Counted from the stretch's first letter, positions 45,296-54,426 are shown. The stretch: 64,000 bases of DNA from Paenibacillus selenitireducens (GCF_002021565.1 NZ_MSZX01000008.1:248027-312026); one strand, 5' to 3'. Program-made: numbers and translations. Notes: generated by a model from the letters alone, not told the origin.

Positions 45296-46888
45296 TCACT
45301 GTCCTTCTTTTACTTCCATGTCTTCCCCTTCCTTCTGCTGCATCGAAGGGGACTTCCAGATGGAATTGATATATGAAATGGTAAAACAAATCGCTCCTAA
45401 CACCAGAAACACAATCACTTTGTAAATCGTTGCTTCTTCTGCCAAGTCGAACAGGATGGTTTTTCCCGCGACTAAGCACAATACCACCGTTCCGAAGATA
45501 CGGAATATTCTCTGTTTACTGTAAGCCCCCCATAAGAATAGAAGCAGCGAGTATACCGACCAAGAAATCGATAAGGTGAGGACCAATCCGTGCCAATCGT
45601 ATTCTTCGAACAAAGACTGGACTTGAACGGTTAATAAGCCGCCAACCACTAGATGACTAAGTAAAGATAATACATTAGAGATCATCACATTGGAACTTTG
45701 GGTTAGCTTACGGAAATCCACATGAAGCGACATATAGAAGCCAAGCACTGCAATCACGATCCATGCCACAGCTCCCCAGTTGAAGAAAGGAATAAATACC
45801 CCGAACCATTCCCCTCGTGGTGTATTCCACGTAACGACATACCAATAAAGTCCAACACAGCCCCATAACGCCACACTAACGCCTTTTAATATTTCAACGG
45901 CACACCACTTTGCAATAATGAGGATCACCGCAGCAATGAAGACCCACAAATACACGCTAATCAGCGGCTTGTAAGCATACCCCTTACCGAACTGTGTTAA
46001 GGCTATCATCATTAATAACGTACCGCAAGTAAGCTTTGTTACAACCGATGCGCTCCAAACATGCAAAAGACGGTATACCCACCAAGCAGACCCTACATAT
46101 ATGGCTCCCATGAAGAAGAGCGGCACGGCAAAAGATACAAAAGGCGTGATTAGCCCCAGTGCCCATAACCCGAAAATAACGGCATTCGAAATGCCCAAGT
46201 ATAAGTTCAAGCCGTCAAATCGCATACGATTCTTGTATGAGGTGTAGAACAGCGCAATCACATAGAACGCATAAGCTGCCAAGGCATATCGGAACGGCTT
46301 GCTCCAGAACACATCCACATGATGCTGGAAAAGAATAAAATAGACCGTGTACAGAAACCAAGTACCGATAAAACCGATTAATCGCAATTCGAACCAGGAT
46401 TTCAAGACGCTGATATAAAAGAATGCCGCATTCATCACAAGCAAATAAAGAAATAACGAGAAGACCTGATCCGTCTCTGGCTGCATCATTATAGGTGAGA
46501 GCAGCCCGCCGACAAGTCCTATCGACATGATGAGCCGAGAGTGAAAACGGATCGCATACACGCAAGTACCGGCCGTCACCGCGATCATTGAGAGCAACAC
46601 AACCATCGGATCCCACAGGCTGTAGTAAATGCCTGCAAAGGAACACGTCATATACAATAGTGCAACGCCAAGTCCTGTGAACAGTTCACTAATTAATGAA
46701 TTCGACTTCAGAACGAAGCGTAATCCAGCTAATACAAAACCCGCTCCTGCAAGTAACCCCGCTCCAATCTTCATCGTATCCGTTAAGAACTTTACATCGA
46801 GTGAATATTTAAGCAAAGTAATTAATGCAATGAAGACAAACATCGCCCCGAGCAATGACGGCCAATGCTTCTGGTACCGCTGAAACAT
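45296..46888 (-). CDS. DUF2339-like polytopic membrane protein
   Basis: 530 residues with about 14 to 16 membrane helices. The segments GLGVALLYMTCSFAGIYY and IRFHSRLIMSIGLVGGLLSPIMM match the DUF2339 family, whose function is not established. The usual N-terminal coiled coil of some members is missing, so this is the short form. The start is the ATG at 46888, behind a GGGAG site. It is followed by a small membrane-anchored protein. Confidence 0.85.
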   Translation of the reverse strand: MFQRYQKHWPSLLGAMFVFIALITLLKYSLDVKFLTDTMKIGAGLLAGAGFVLAGLRFVLKSNSLISELFTGLGVALLYMTCSFAGIYYSLWDPMVVLLSMIAVTAGTCVYAIRFHSRLIMSIGLVGGLLSPIMMQPETDQVFSLFLYLLVMNAAFFYISVLKSWFELRLIGFIGTWFLYTVYFILFQHHVDVFWSKPFRYALAAYAFYVIALFYTSYKNRMRFDGLNLYLGISNAVIFGLWALGLITPFVSFAVPLFFMGAIYVGSAWWVYRLLHVWSASVVTKLTCGTLLMMIALTQFGKGYAYKPLISVYLWVFIAAVILIIAKWCAVEILKGVSVALWGCVGLYWYVVTWNTPRGEWFGVFIPFFNWGAVAWIVIAVLGFYMSLHVDFRKLTQSSNVMISNVLSLLSHLVVGGLLTVQVQSLFEEYDWHGLVLTLSISWSVYSLLLFLWGAYSKQRIFRIFGTVVLCLVAGKTILFDLAEEATIYKVIVFLVLGAICFTISYINSIWKSPSMQQKEGEDMEVKEGQ

Positions 46889-46891
46889 CAC

Positions 46892-47110
46892 GAACCACTC
46901 CCTACAATGTATTCATTATGACCTGGTCTTAAATCTATTGTAGCGGGGTGGACAATTTCGACATAGTACCAACTTGTTATAGTACCGAACATACGATCTC
47001 ATTTCGTGACATTTAGCAAAAAAATAAACGATTGCCCCGCGGCAAATGAACAAGCACACTAGGGCACCATCACGTACTGTATAGTAATTCGGCTAAAGGA
47101 GATGAATTGA
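46892..47110. other. Intergenic region DUF2339 / cotD-like
   Basis: No gene found. The TATAGTAAT near 47080-47090 could belong to a late sporulation promoter of the coat-like gene, but spacing to a matching -35 is not convincing. A GGAGATG ribosome site ends the region. Confidence 0.4.
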
Positions 47111-47584
47111 ATGAAACGTAATTCTTGTGGAAGCAATATGAAACCAATGGGTATGCACCACCACCACCATATGCACCCAACAAGCGTGAGCCCTGCGAGT
47201 ATGGGTCCATCCAATATGGGTCCATCCAATATAGGTCCATCCAACGTGGGACCTTCGAACATGTACCCTACCAGCGTCAGTCCTGCTTCAATGGCACCTC
47301 AAGCACCGTCCACATTACCAGCTATCGTTGCTCCATCACAAACTGTCGTTAAAAACACGTTCCACACGGCAACACAACCAATTGTTCACCCGATCAACGT
47401 GGTTAACCAACATCACACGATTCCAGTTCCTGAACACTTCTGTGCTTACAGCTATTCCGATGTGAACTGTGGTATGGGCATGGGCATGGGCATGCGTGCA
47501 AAAACGAAAGGTCTTCGCAGCAGCAGCAAACGTACTCGCCCTGCGAGCACACGCAGCACACGCAGCAACCGCAAATCCCGCTAA
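47111..47584 (+). CDS. CotD-like spore coat protein with GPSN repeats and basic Ser/Arg tail
   Basis: 157 residues. Residues 80-125 resemble CotD: PSQTVVKNTFHTATQPIVHPINVVNQHHTIPVPEHF is the typical pattern of His-rich coat proteins. The N-terminus has five consecutive histidines and a tandem pentapeptide array (MGPSN, MGPSN, IGPSN, VGPSN) flanked by two PTSVSPASM copies. A GMGMGMGM tract and a basic Ser/Arg-rich tail (RSSSKRTRPASTRSTRSNRK) end the protein. A GGAGATG site precedes the ATG. Coat location is inferred from the family. Confidence 0.82.
   Translation: MKRNSCGSNMKPMGMHHHHHMHPTSVSPASMGPSNMGPSNIGPSNVGPSNMYPTSVSPASMAPQAPSTLPAIVAPSQTVVKNTFHTATQPIVHPINVVNQHHTIPVPEHFCAYSYSDVNCGMGMGMGMRAKTKGLRSSSKRTRPASTRSTRSNRKSR
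47201..47262 (+). repeat. 15-base tandem repeats encoding GPSN pentapeptides
   Basis: Four in-frame units of the form ATGGGTCCATCCAAT (third and fourth slightly diverged) inside the coat-like gene. Such repeats change in number by slippage and could vary among strains. Confidence 0.8.
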
Positions 47585-47611
47585 TTCCTCGATTAAGCAT
47601 TTGACGAAAAA

Positions 47612-47656
47612 ATCAGAAGTACCTGCTCCGCAATTCGGAGCAGGTACCTCTTCCTC
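47612..47656. terminator. Bidirectional terminator between cotD-like gene and response regulator
   Basis: GTACCTGCTCCG and CGGAGCAGGTAC form a 12-base perfect stem around CAATT, with AAAAAATC on one side and CTCTTCCTC on the other. It terminates the converging genes; the minus-strand side has the better T-run. Confidence 0.85.
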
Positions 47657-48311
47657 ACTTAAACAAGCCCAAGTCTTTCGCCTTCTGCGCAGCTTCCTTG
47701 CTGCTCTTTCCCTGAAGCTTCTTCAGAATATGGCTCACATGATTCTTCACGGTCCGTATGGAGACGACGAATTTATCTGCAATTTGGGTCTGCGTATATC
47801 CTTTATCGATCATGGACAAGACTTGGATTTCTGTCGGTGTTATTAAATCCTTCATCTGCTTGACCTCATATTCACGTTCTAATTGCTTAAGTCGGCGGAA
47901 TTCCTCCCGAATCTGATCAGCCACCCGCGCATCGATAGGTGAATTTGACGCATGGGCTTGTCGGATTGCATCCGGAATGTCCTGAAATGCGGACTTCACC
48001 AAATAGTTCACAGCCCCTGCCTTGAATGCCTCGAAGATGACCTGCTTCTCCGTCAGGGAAGAGAGCATAATAATTTGGGCCTGACATCTCGAGCTGATCT
48101 CCGCTGTTAGCGTGATGCCTTCCATCGATCCGACCAGCATAATGTCCATCAGGATAACATCTGGCGCGAGTACAGGAGCAAGCAGGATGGCCTCTTCCGC
48201 ATTCGATGCCGTTCCCACCACTTCCATATCTGATTGTTTGGCAAGATAGGCGCTTAACCCCACTCTCCAATCCACGTCATCTTCCACGAGAAACACCCGA
48301 ATGACCGCCAT
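47655..48311 (-). CDS. Response regulator, NarL/LuxR type
   Basis: 218 residues. A receiver domain (1-125) carries the acidic pair Asp11-Asp12 region, the phosphate acceptor Asp56 in VILMDIML and Lys in YLVKSA. A LuxR-type HTH follows (about 155-218; LITPTEIQVLSMIDKGYTQTQIADKFVVSIRTVKNHVSHILKKL). A linker of charged residues (125-150) separates them. The start lies 5 bases from the stop of the histidine kinase, so the two form one operon. The target genes are unknown. Confidence 0.95.
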   Translation of the reverse strand: MAVIRVFLVEDDVDWRVGLSAYLAKQSDMEVVGTASNAEEAILLAPVLAPDVILMDIMLVGSMEGITLTAEISSRCQAQIIMLSSLTEKQVIFEAFKAGAVNYLVKSAFQDIPDAIRQAHASNSPIDARVADQIREEFRRLKQLEREYEVKQMKDLITPTEIQVLSMIDKGYTQTQIADKFVVSIRTVKNHVSHILKKLQGKSSKEAAQKAKDLGLFK

Positions 48312-48315
48312 ATGT

Positions 48316-49722
48316 CTACCTCCTGATTAACCTCTTATTTTTCGAAAAATACAGATACACCGTCGTACCTGCCCCGACCTTGCTCTCGATCTTCATGGTT
48401 CCCCCATGCTTCTTCATCACTTGGTAACAATAAGCTAACCCGAGACCAAAGTTGTTCGAACTGCTCTGTTTCGTGGTGAAGAAAGGCTCCGTCACCTTCG
48501 CGAGCTGATCTTTCGGAATACCGACTCCGGTGTCTTGTATGGCGAGAATCCAAGCACGTTTTGTCTCCTTACGCTGCAGCGTCATCGTCCCGCCTTTTGG
48601 CATCGCATCGATGGCATTGATCATAATATTGTTGACCGTCTCTTGGATCTGGGCGCGATCCACGAGGATCTCCATCACTTCATCATCCGCATCCCAGCCG
48701 GTGATGACTGCGATCTTGGACTGCGCCAGCTGTGGTTCCAGCATGTTCACATTGTCCAAGATCAGCCGCTCCAGCATGACTACCTCCGGTCTGATGATTA
48801 AGTCCTGCGTGCGGTGATGAACACGACTCACCATGTCCTGGATATGTGCGGCAGCCTTTTGAATAACCTGCACATCCTCCACGAGTTCGTTATGGACCTC
48901 GGCATGCTGGTTCGAAATCAGCTTGTCGCAGAACAGCTGTATTTTACCTAAGTCATTTTTAATCGCATGATTGAGAATCGATGTTCCGGACGTAATTGCC
49001 CGGAGTGTCATGTCCATTTGGCGACGTTCAATAAAAAGCTGGACGCCGAGGAAGCCGGATTTAAATAACGCCGTAACAAATACGGCAAAGGCAAGGGAAA
49101 TCGTCCACACGTTATACCGCCACATTTCATAAATTCCTAAAACAGGCAATACATAATTCATGACCATGGCGAATACGACGGCAGGCACCACGGCGAGCAT
49201 CGTGATCCCATGGGAACGCCGTTCCCACAATTCTCCCCGTTTGCTGACAATCAAGACCGTTCCGAACACGATATACGGTACAGCCCAGTAGACCAATAGA
49301 TCATAGTTCGGCGGATAATATGGACGGAAGCACAGCATAAGCAGGATCGGGAGCGGCAATATCCAGCGAATATAGCCCCAGAACCGCCGCCAGTTCGGAC
49401 GGCTGATATACGTGCCCGCAAACATGAGATAGCAATAAGGAAGCCCGTAATAGCTCAGCAATGAAAATACAGTCATCGCCCAATATAAGCCGACATCCGT
49501 ATCCGCCGTACCGCCTAACGTCGTAACTAGCGGTCGAATCCACTCCTGCAATACGGAAGCAAGAGCCCCCGAACCGCCGCAGAAGGCAACAGCACTCAAC
49601 CAGCGGGCAGCCTGATTACGCCAATCGGATATCAATAATAAAATTGCAGTAATCCATAAAACGATAAGCACAAAAATCAAGCGGAAACCCCGCCCTTCTT
49701 CAGAATACCTATTTTTGGTCAT
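48316..49722 (-). CDS. Sensor histidine kinase, multi-span membrane type
   Basis: 468 residues. Seven or eight membrane helices (residues 12-225) are followed by the phosphoacceptor helix, with His252 in SILNHAIKNDLGKIQLF, and a C-terminal ATPase with NNIMINAIDAMPKGG (N box), DTGVGIPKDQ (G1) and FGLGLAYCYQVMKKHGG (G2). The 'HxIKND' phosphoacceptor motif is of the kind in which a His-kinase-A-like domain lacks the classical HE pair. The membrane domain resembles MHYT- or 7TM-type sensors without a periplasmic loop; the signal is unknown. Operon with the response regulator. Confidence 0.94.
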   Translation of the reverse strand: MTKNRYSEEGRGFRLIFVLIVLWITAILLLISDWRNQAARWLSAVAFCGGSGALASVLQEWIRPLVTTLGGTADTDVGLYWAMTVFSLLSYYGLPYCYLMFAGTYISRPNWRRFWGYIRWILPLPILLMLCFRPYYPPNYDLLVYWAVPYIVFGTVLIVSKRGELWERRSHGITMLAVVPAVVFAMVMNYVLPVLGIYEMWRYNVWTISLAFAVFVTALFKSGFLGVQLFIERRQMDMTLRAITSGTSILNHAIKNDLGKIQLFCDKLISNQHAEVHNELVEDVQVIQKAAAHIQDMVSRVHHRTQDLIIRPEVVMLERLILDNVNMLEPQLAQSKIAVITGWDADDEVMEILVDRAQIQETVNNIMINAIDAMPKGGTMTLQRKETKRAWILAIQDTGVGIPKDQLAKVTEPFFTTKQSSSNNFGLGLAYCYQVMKKHGGTMKIESKVGAGTTVYLYFSKNKRLIRR

Positions 49723-49804
49723 TATACCATAAATGGCTTCAACGCTTAGTCACAAAAAGGCTTCGCACCCAAATACAGGTTGCGAAGCTTTTAACATGCT
49801 TATT

Positions 49805-50728
49805 TTATTTGCCATCGATACGCGGTTCATTCGGAATCGCTGTAATCGCATCCGCATCTGAGAAGGAGTTATTCTTGACGGTAAAGCTGCCTAAATCACT
49901 GGAGACTCCTTTAATATCCATTCTACCGTAATTCACAATATCCGCTACCGGAAAGGCATGTCGGAAAAAGACGGAACGTTCATCTACAGCCGGTTTAGCC
50001 CCTTGCTCTTCTGCGTATTTATTCGTCTGGTAATTGAACCGTCCCTGCCACTTCACGACGGCAACACCGCCAGCATCTACCTCAATATAGCTTTTTACAT
50101 CACGATAAAGTATGTAGTATCGAAGCGCCTCGCCTTCCGGGAAGGTAATAATTTTGCTAAAGCCCTCGGATTGTACGGCTAATTCTTTATTTGGGAAATA
50201 CCACGGTAAGCTGAGCACCTCTTTGCGCGCCGCATCAAGTTCGCCTGTCCGCATCGTCTGGTCTTTCTTCACGCGTTCGGGCGTTCGCACATAAGTCGCA
50301 TGCGTCTTCGGATTCCATTGTACATCCCCGTTCAATGCTTCACTGACAAACCGTAGAGGTACATAGGTACGTCCGTCAATCATTCGCACCGGAACGTCTA
50401 AGGCAACCGACTGATCATTCACTTCGGCTTGCAATTGATCCGCCTTTAATTTAACAACTTTCTTTTTATCACTTGTATACAGCGTTACCGTCTTCGTCTC
50501 CGCGTTCCATTCCGGTACGATCTCCTTCACGCCACCGGTTGATGTATTCAACTGGACGAGCGGAATCAATATACGATCCTTCTCGTAACGCCACTGCTGA
50601 ACATATTTTCCATTTACGAATATTTCCGTTTCATTAGGTGATGTTTCTAAGGCATGTGCCTTACCCATCGGCGCCACAATGCTGCAGACCAGCAGTAAGC
50701 TTAAGGCAGCCGTCATCCATTTCCTCAT
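49805..50728 (-). CDS. Secreted protein with copper-amine-oxidase-type stalk domain
   Basis: 307 residues. A signal peptide (about 1-26) is followed by a stalk-type domain (about 35-150; IFVNGKYVQQWRYEKDRILIPLVQL, VRMIDGRTYVPLRFVSEALNGDVQWNPKTHATYV). A C-terminal region of about 150 residues, unassigned, contains EGFSKIITFPEGEALRYYILYRDVKSYIEVDAGG. Such proteins are abundant in Paenibacillus and may bind wall material. An AAAGGTG site precedes the start. Confidence 0.85.
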   Translation of the reverse strand: MRKWMTAALSLLLVCSIVAPMGKAHALETSPNETEIFVNGKYVQQWRYEKDRILIPLVQLNTSTGGVKEIVPEWNAETKTVTLYTSDKKKVVKLKADQLQAEVNDQSVALDVPVRMIDGRTYVPLRFVSEALNGDVQWNPKTHATYVRTPERVKKDQTMRTGELDAARKEVLSLPWYFPNKELAVQSEGFSKIITFPEGEALRYYILYRDVKSYIEVDAGGVAVVKWQGRFNYQTNKYAEEQGAKPAVDERSVFFRHAFPVADIVNYGRMDIKGVSSDLGSFTVKNNSFSDADAITAIPNEPRIDGK

Positions 50729-50780
50729 TCGTCATCCAACACCTTTCTTCATTTTGGAGATTATCATTCAAAAAGAAGGG

Positions 50781-50800
50781 AGTCGCGGTTACCCGCGACT
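50781..50800 (-). terminator. Terminator after the 53-residue ORF
   Basis: Minus-strand AGTCGCG-GGTAAC-CGCGACT followed by CCCTTCTTTTTG. It lies between the small ORF and the stalk-domain gene. Confidence 0.75.
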
Positions 50801-50839
50801 CACAACCATCGCAAGATTGAATATAGTACATTATCGTCG

Positions 50840-51001
50840 TTACACTTGCTTCTTTTGAGCCGCTTTATTGGGATCATATTGTACTTTTGTACTAGGTCTC
50901 AATGAGGTAATCGACGTGGGCTGGTTATTTCCATTTTTCCAGGAAACCGCGTTCGACTTTTGTTGCGCATTGAATTGATTCATAGAATGACAGAAACACA
51001 T
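50840..51001 (-). CDS. Small hydrophilic protein (53 residues)
   Basis: Read from the minus strand: start MCFCHSMNQFNAQQKSNAVS, end DPNKAAQKKQV. A GGGGGTGAG site lies about 6 bases before the ATG at 51001, and a terminator follows at 50781-50800, so the gene looks real. The Gln/Asn/Lys-rich, low-hydrophobicity composition fits small spore or stress proteins. The start at a second Met (residue 7) is possible but has no ribosome site. No family recognised. Confidence 0.6.
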   Translation of the reverse strand: MCFCHSMNQFNAQQKSNAVSWKNGNNQPTSITSLRPSTKVQYDPNKAAQKKQV

Positions 51002-51118
51002 CCTGACTCACCCCCTACTCATCCTTCTATCAATATTGTATGTAATAGAAATAGAATAGGGTTGGGCGATCCATAATCGTTCTTATTTTTGTAAAAAAGA
51101 AATGTTGGAGGGTCGCGT

Positions 51119-51469
51119 ATGAATATTGAATTCAGTTGGCTTCAATTGATTGTACTGTCCCTAGCCAGTTTCCGATTTACCCACTTGCTCGTCTATGATG
51201 ATATCACTGCACCCATTCGCCGCTTGTTTATCCAACTGTCGACACAAACAGATGACCAAGGGCAAACCACAACCTTTCTCGAACCCAAGGGGAAAGGCAT
51301 TCAGCACTTTATCGGCCAAATATTGTTATGCCACTGGTGTACGGGGATTTGGTCGGCACTAGGCCTTACTTTGCTCATATGGCTTGCACCGATCGCTTGG
51401 TGGCTTCTCATCATTTTAGCTGTCGCTGGGCTTGCAGCGATTATTGAGTCCATCGTCTTACGACTTTGA
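51119..51469 (+). CDS. DUF1360-family membrane protein
   Basis: 116 residues with three hydrophobic segments: LIVLSLASFRFTHLLVYDDI, a CHWCTGIWSALGLTLLIWL region and WWLLIILAVAGLAAIIESIV. FRFTHLLVYDDITAPIR and LLCHWCTGIW are hallmarks of the DUF1360 family, common in spore formers (YngL of Bacillus). Function not established. GGAGGG stands ahead of the ATG. Confidence 0.85.
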   Translation: MNIEFSWLQLIVLSLASFRFTHLLVYDDITAPIRRLFIQLSTQTDDQGQTTTFLEPKGKGIQHFIGQILLCHWCTGIWSALGLTLLIWLAPIAWWLLIILAVAGLAAIIESIVLRL

Positions 51470-51631
51470 TCTATGGTTGTCCTGAAGCAACCCTATCCTT
51501 TTGAGACTACTATAGTTATATAGACTTCTTCTATAGGCAAAAAGTTTCAAAAGACGCTGAACATTCAGATATAAAAACGATACCCCTCTGATGTATATAC
51601 CTACAAGGGATTTTTATGCGCTATAAACAAC

Positions 51632-51667
51632 AAAACAGCCGACCCTCCATGAGGAACCGGCTGTTCT
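51632..51667 (-). terminator. Terminator after the first four-repeat protein
   Basis: Minus-strand ACAGCCGG and TCGGCTGT stem around TTCCTCATGGAGGG, followed by TTTTGTTGTTT. Placed just after the gene that ends at 51682. Confidence 0.65.
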
Positions 51668-51681
51668 GGTTTCTATTGCAT

Positions 51682-53004
51682 TTAGCGAGGTGTTACCACA
51701 TGTTCCGTAGACGTGACAACAATAACCTCAGCATTCGTGATCCCTGGAAGCGAGGCTGTCATCACCGAAGAATGGTAGGCAACAATGTCCATCCCTGCCG
51801 TCAGTTTCACTTCACCGCCACGGATGTTCACGATCTTCGTATCTTTGGTGATATTCAGAATGATGTCATTGTTCTTCGAGTCATCTGAACCTACATTCAC
51901 ATAGACGCGATTTTCGCTCGTTCCATCTCGCATGATCGTGCCTTCCACTTTAGGTGAAGCAGCCTTCACGATAATTTTCTCCGCATGCGTCTGTGCAGGG
52001 AAACTCATCGCCATCATAGGCCCATACGTAGCTTCGACGCGAACATCTTCCTTCAACGCATCCTTTGTTAATGCTTTACCCTCTGGGTCTACGATTTGAG
52101 TTTTCTCATCCACATGCAAGATGATTTGCTCTTGTCCTCCACCAGCAAGCGGTCCGCCAACCACAAATATCTGGTCGTTCGATACTTTGGTAATAAAGCC
52201 GTCTGTACCTAATACCTGCTCGGGTACATTGACTTCATCTACATTGACGATCACATAATTTGTTGTCGATTGCGGAGGAATGCTCATCGTTACCGCAGGC
52301 CCATAAAATGCTCGAATACTCATGCCTGCTTGAATATCTTTCGCTTTTATTTTTTTGCCGTGCTGGTCAACGATTTCAGCCTTTTTCGCAAAATGCAAAA
52401 CGACGGTTTCCTCATTAGACGTATACAGGTTCGTGCCTTTCACGACGATGCCGTTTTCCCGAACTTCAGATACCTTGCCTTGCACACCCGTAAAACTTTG
52501 ATCATGAACAACAAGGGTGAGTGCCGTACCTCGAGGCGGCAAGCTCTTCGTCATCATGGGGCCGTAAAAGGCTTTAACCACCTTATGACCATCGATAACG
52601 GATTGTAAATCTACGTTCTTCCCTTTTGCATCAACAATCTTAGTATCCTTCGTAATTGCTAGAATGATGGAACTTTGCGAGTTGTCCGTTAACCCTCTGC
52701 CTACGACCGTAACATATTTACCCTGTTCGTTATTCGTGAAATTCGTGATTTGGCCCATGGTACCTAGTACATCTTTGGCGTTCGAATGTAAACCGTCTTG
52801 TCCGTGCAACCCTTGTTGACCCTGCTGATTTTGTTGATTTTGTGGATCATTCTGGTTCGTATCCTCATATTTCTCAATCGGGCACACGACTAAATTCGGC
52901 AGCGTTGATGTGGGCTGTGTGTAATCCTTCGCGCTGGCCGCCATCGGTACCGCTGCGATCGCTAGAATCGTTGCTGTGGCGAGTACTTTGTACATTTTTT
53001 TCAT
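51682..53004 (-). CDS. Secreted four-repeat beta protein (paralogue 1)
   Basis: 440 residues, signal peptide MKKMYKVLATATILAIAAVP...ASA (cleavage near 26). A Gln/Asn-rich linker (48-75) leads into four related units, at about 79-166, 175-253, 265-346 and 352-430. Each unit runs 'I..V....I.V.G', an Asp-Thr-Lys-Ile-Val-Asp-type strand, then a signature with YGP and MT.S.P: KAFYGPMMTKSLPPRG, RAFYGPAVTMSIPPQS, ATYGPMMAMSFPAQ and the diverged AYHSSVMTASLPG. No known domain is recognised; the units look like small beta-barrels. It is a tandem paralogue of the protein at 53212, whose signal peptide is almost identical. Function unknown; secretion is clear. Confidence 0.85.
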   Translation of the reverse strand: MKKMYKVLATATILAIAAVPMAASAKDYTQPTSTLPNLVVCPIEKYEDTNQNDPQNQQNQQGQQGLHGQDGLHSNAKDVLGTMGQITNFTNNEQGKYVTVVGRGLTDNSQSSIILAITKDTKIVDAKGKNVDLQSVIDGHKVVKAFYGPMMTKSLPPRGTALTLVVHDQSFTGVQGKVSEVRENGIVVKGTNLYTSNEETVVLHFAKKAEIVDQHGKKIKAKDIQAGMSIRAFYGPAVTMSIPPQSTTNYVIVNVDEVNVPEQVLGTDGFITKVSNDQIFVVGGPLAGGGQEQIILHVDEKTQIVDPEGKALTKDALKEDVRVEATYGPMMAMSFPAQTHAEKIIVKAASPKVEGTIMRDGTSENRVYVNVGSDDSKNNDIILNITKDTKIVNIRGGEVKLTAGMDIVAYHSSVMTASLPGITNAEVIVVTSTEHVVTPR

Positions 53005-53125
53005 ATGAATACCTCCTGATGCAGCTATGTATAGTCTTGATTCCTGTCATCGTTATAGACGAGGTGATTCTTGAAAATGTTGCATGAAAATGGCTAGAAA
53101 CCGCACGATTAACGGACTTAAGACG

Positions 53126-53172
53126 CGAAAAAACCAAGCGATTCTCTCGGGAGAGAACGACTTGGTTTTTGA
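53126..53172 (-). terminator. Terminator after the second four-repeat protein
   Basis: Minus-strand AAAACCAAG and CTTGGTTTT stem with an inner TTCTCTC/GAGAGAA pair, followed by a T-rich tail (TTTTTTCGCG). It separates the two paralogues into independent transcripts. Confidence 0.8.
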
Positions 53173-53211
53173 TGTTACAAGCTATTTTATCGCGCTCCTG
53201 GAAGTCGATTA

Positions 53212-54426
53212 TTACTTCGTTGCGTTATCAGCTGCAACGATCACGATCTCAGCATTCGTGATGCCTGGAAGGGACTTTGTCATGATTGGAGAATGGTAAG
53301 CGACAACCTTCATGCCTGCTTTCAATTCTTCATTTTCTGCAAGCCCAGGGATAATCGTCGTATCTTTGGTGATGTTCAAGATCACATCGTTGTTCTTGTT
53401 GTCATCTGAACCAACATTCAAGTACACTTGGCCTTCGCCTGCACGTTCGGAAGCCTCAATCGTTCCTTCGACTTTCACCGCTTCTGCTGCTTTTACTACG
53501 ATTTTATCGGCATGCGTTTGACCTGGATAGCTCATCGTCATTATTGGGCCGTAGAATGCATCTACACGAACGTCTGCTTTTAGTGCGTCTTTCGTTAATA
53601 CGTTACCTTCTTCGTCCACGATTTGCGTTTTCTCATCTACCGTTAGAAGAACGTAGTTCACGCCGCCTTGTTCCATCGCGTGACCAATCACGGTAATACG
53701 ATCTTCATTCACATTTGTAATAATTCCTGTTGTGCCTGGTGCTTGCTCTTGAACTGCTGTATTGACAACCACATAGTTCGTAGTCGCTTGAGGAGGCAAG
53801 CTCATAGCAACAGCTGGACCGTAGAATGCCTTAACGCTCATGCCTTTTTGGATATCACTTGCTTGAATCGCTTTGCCTTCTTGATCTAAGAGTTGTGCTT
53901 TGTCAGCGAAGTGCAACAAAATTGTATCTTCGTTACCTGAGTAAATATCTTTACCTTTTACAAGGATGCCATCATCTTTGACTTCCGTAACGGTACCATC
54001 AATTGCAGTAAAGCTATGGTCTTGAACAACAAGCGTTAGTGCTGTGCCCTGAGCTGGCATGCTTTTCGTAATATTTGAGCCATAGAAAGCTTTAACTACT
54101 TTTTTCTCATCGATGATCGTTTTCAAAGCAACCGGATTACCTTTGGAATCTACGATTTTTGTATCTTTCGTAATCGAAAGAATCATTTCGCTCTGATCTG
54201 TCGTTGCAAGACCGCGACCTGTAACCGTAATGAATTTACCGGATTTATCATTCACGAAATCTGTAATTTGACCCATTGTGCCAGGAACAACTTTGGCTTG
54301 AGTTACATTAAACCCTTGTCCATTTTGACTCGTTGGGACAGGAACGTCTTGCGCGCTTGCTGCCATCGGCATCGCTGCCATCGCTAGAATGGATGCTGTT
54401 GCTAGAACTTTGTACATTTTTTTCAT
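53212..54426 (-). CDS. Secreted four-repeat beta protein (paralogue 2)
   Basis: 404 residues, signal peptide MKKMYKVLATASILAMAAMP, cleavage near residue 25. The same four-unit architecture as the neighbour, with signatures KAFYGSNITKSMPAQG, KAFYGPAVAMSLPPQA, DAFYGPIMTMSYPGQ and VAYHSPIMTKSLPG. The long Gln/Asn linker of paralogue 1 is missing. The pair clearly arose by tandem duplication. Because both signal peptides are almost identical while the mature parts have drifted, the two may have different partners or timing. Function unknown. Confidence 0.85.
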   Translation of the reverse strand: MKKMYKVLATASILAMAAMPMAASAQDVPVPTSQNGQGFNVTQAKVVPGTMGQITDFVNDKSGKFITVTGRGLATTDQSEMILSITKDTKIVDSKGNPVALKTIIDEKKVVKAFYGSNITKSMPAQGTALTLVVQDHSFTAIDGTVTEVKDDGILVKGKDIYSGNEDTILLHFADKAQLLDQEGKAIQASDIQKGMSVKAFYGPAVAMSLPPQATTNYVVVNTAVQEQAPGTTGIITNVNEDRITVIGHAMEQGGVNYVLLTVDEKTQIVDEEGNVLTKDALKADVRVDAFYGPIMTMSYPGQTHADKIVVKAAEAVKVEGTIEASERAGEGQVYLNVGSDDNKNNDVILNITKDTTIIPGLAENEELKAGMKVVAYHSPIMTKSLPGITNAEIVIVAADNATK

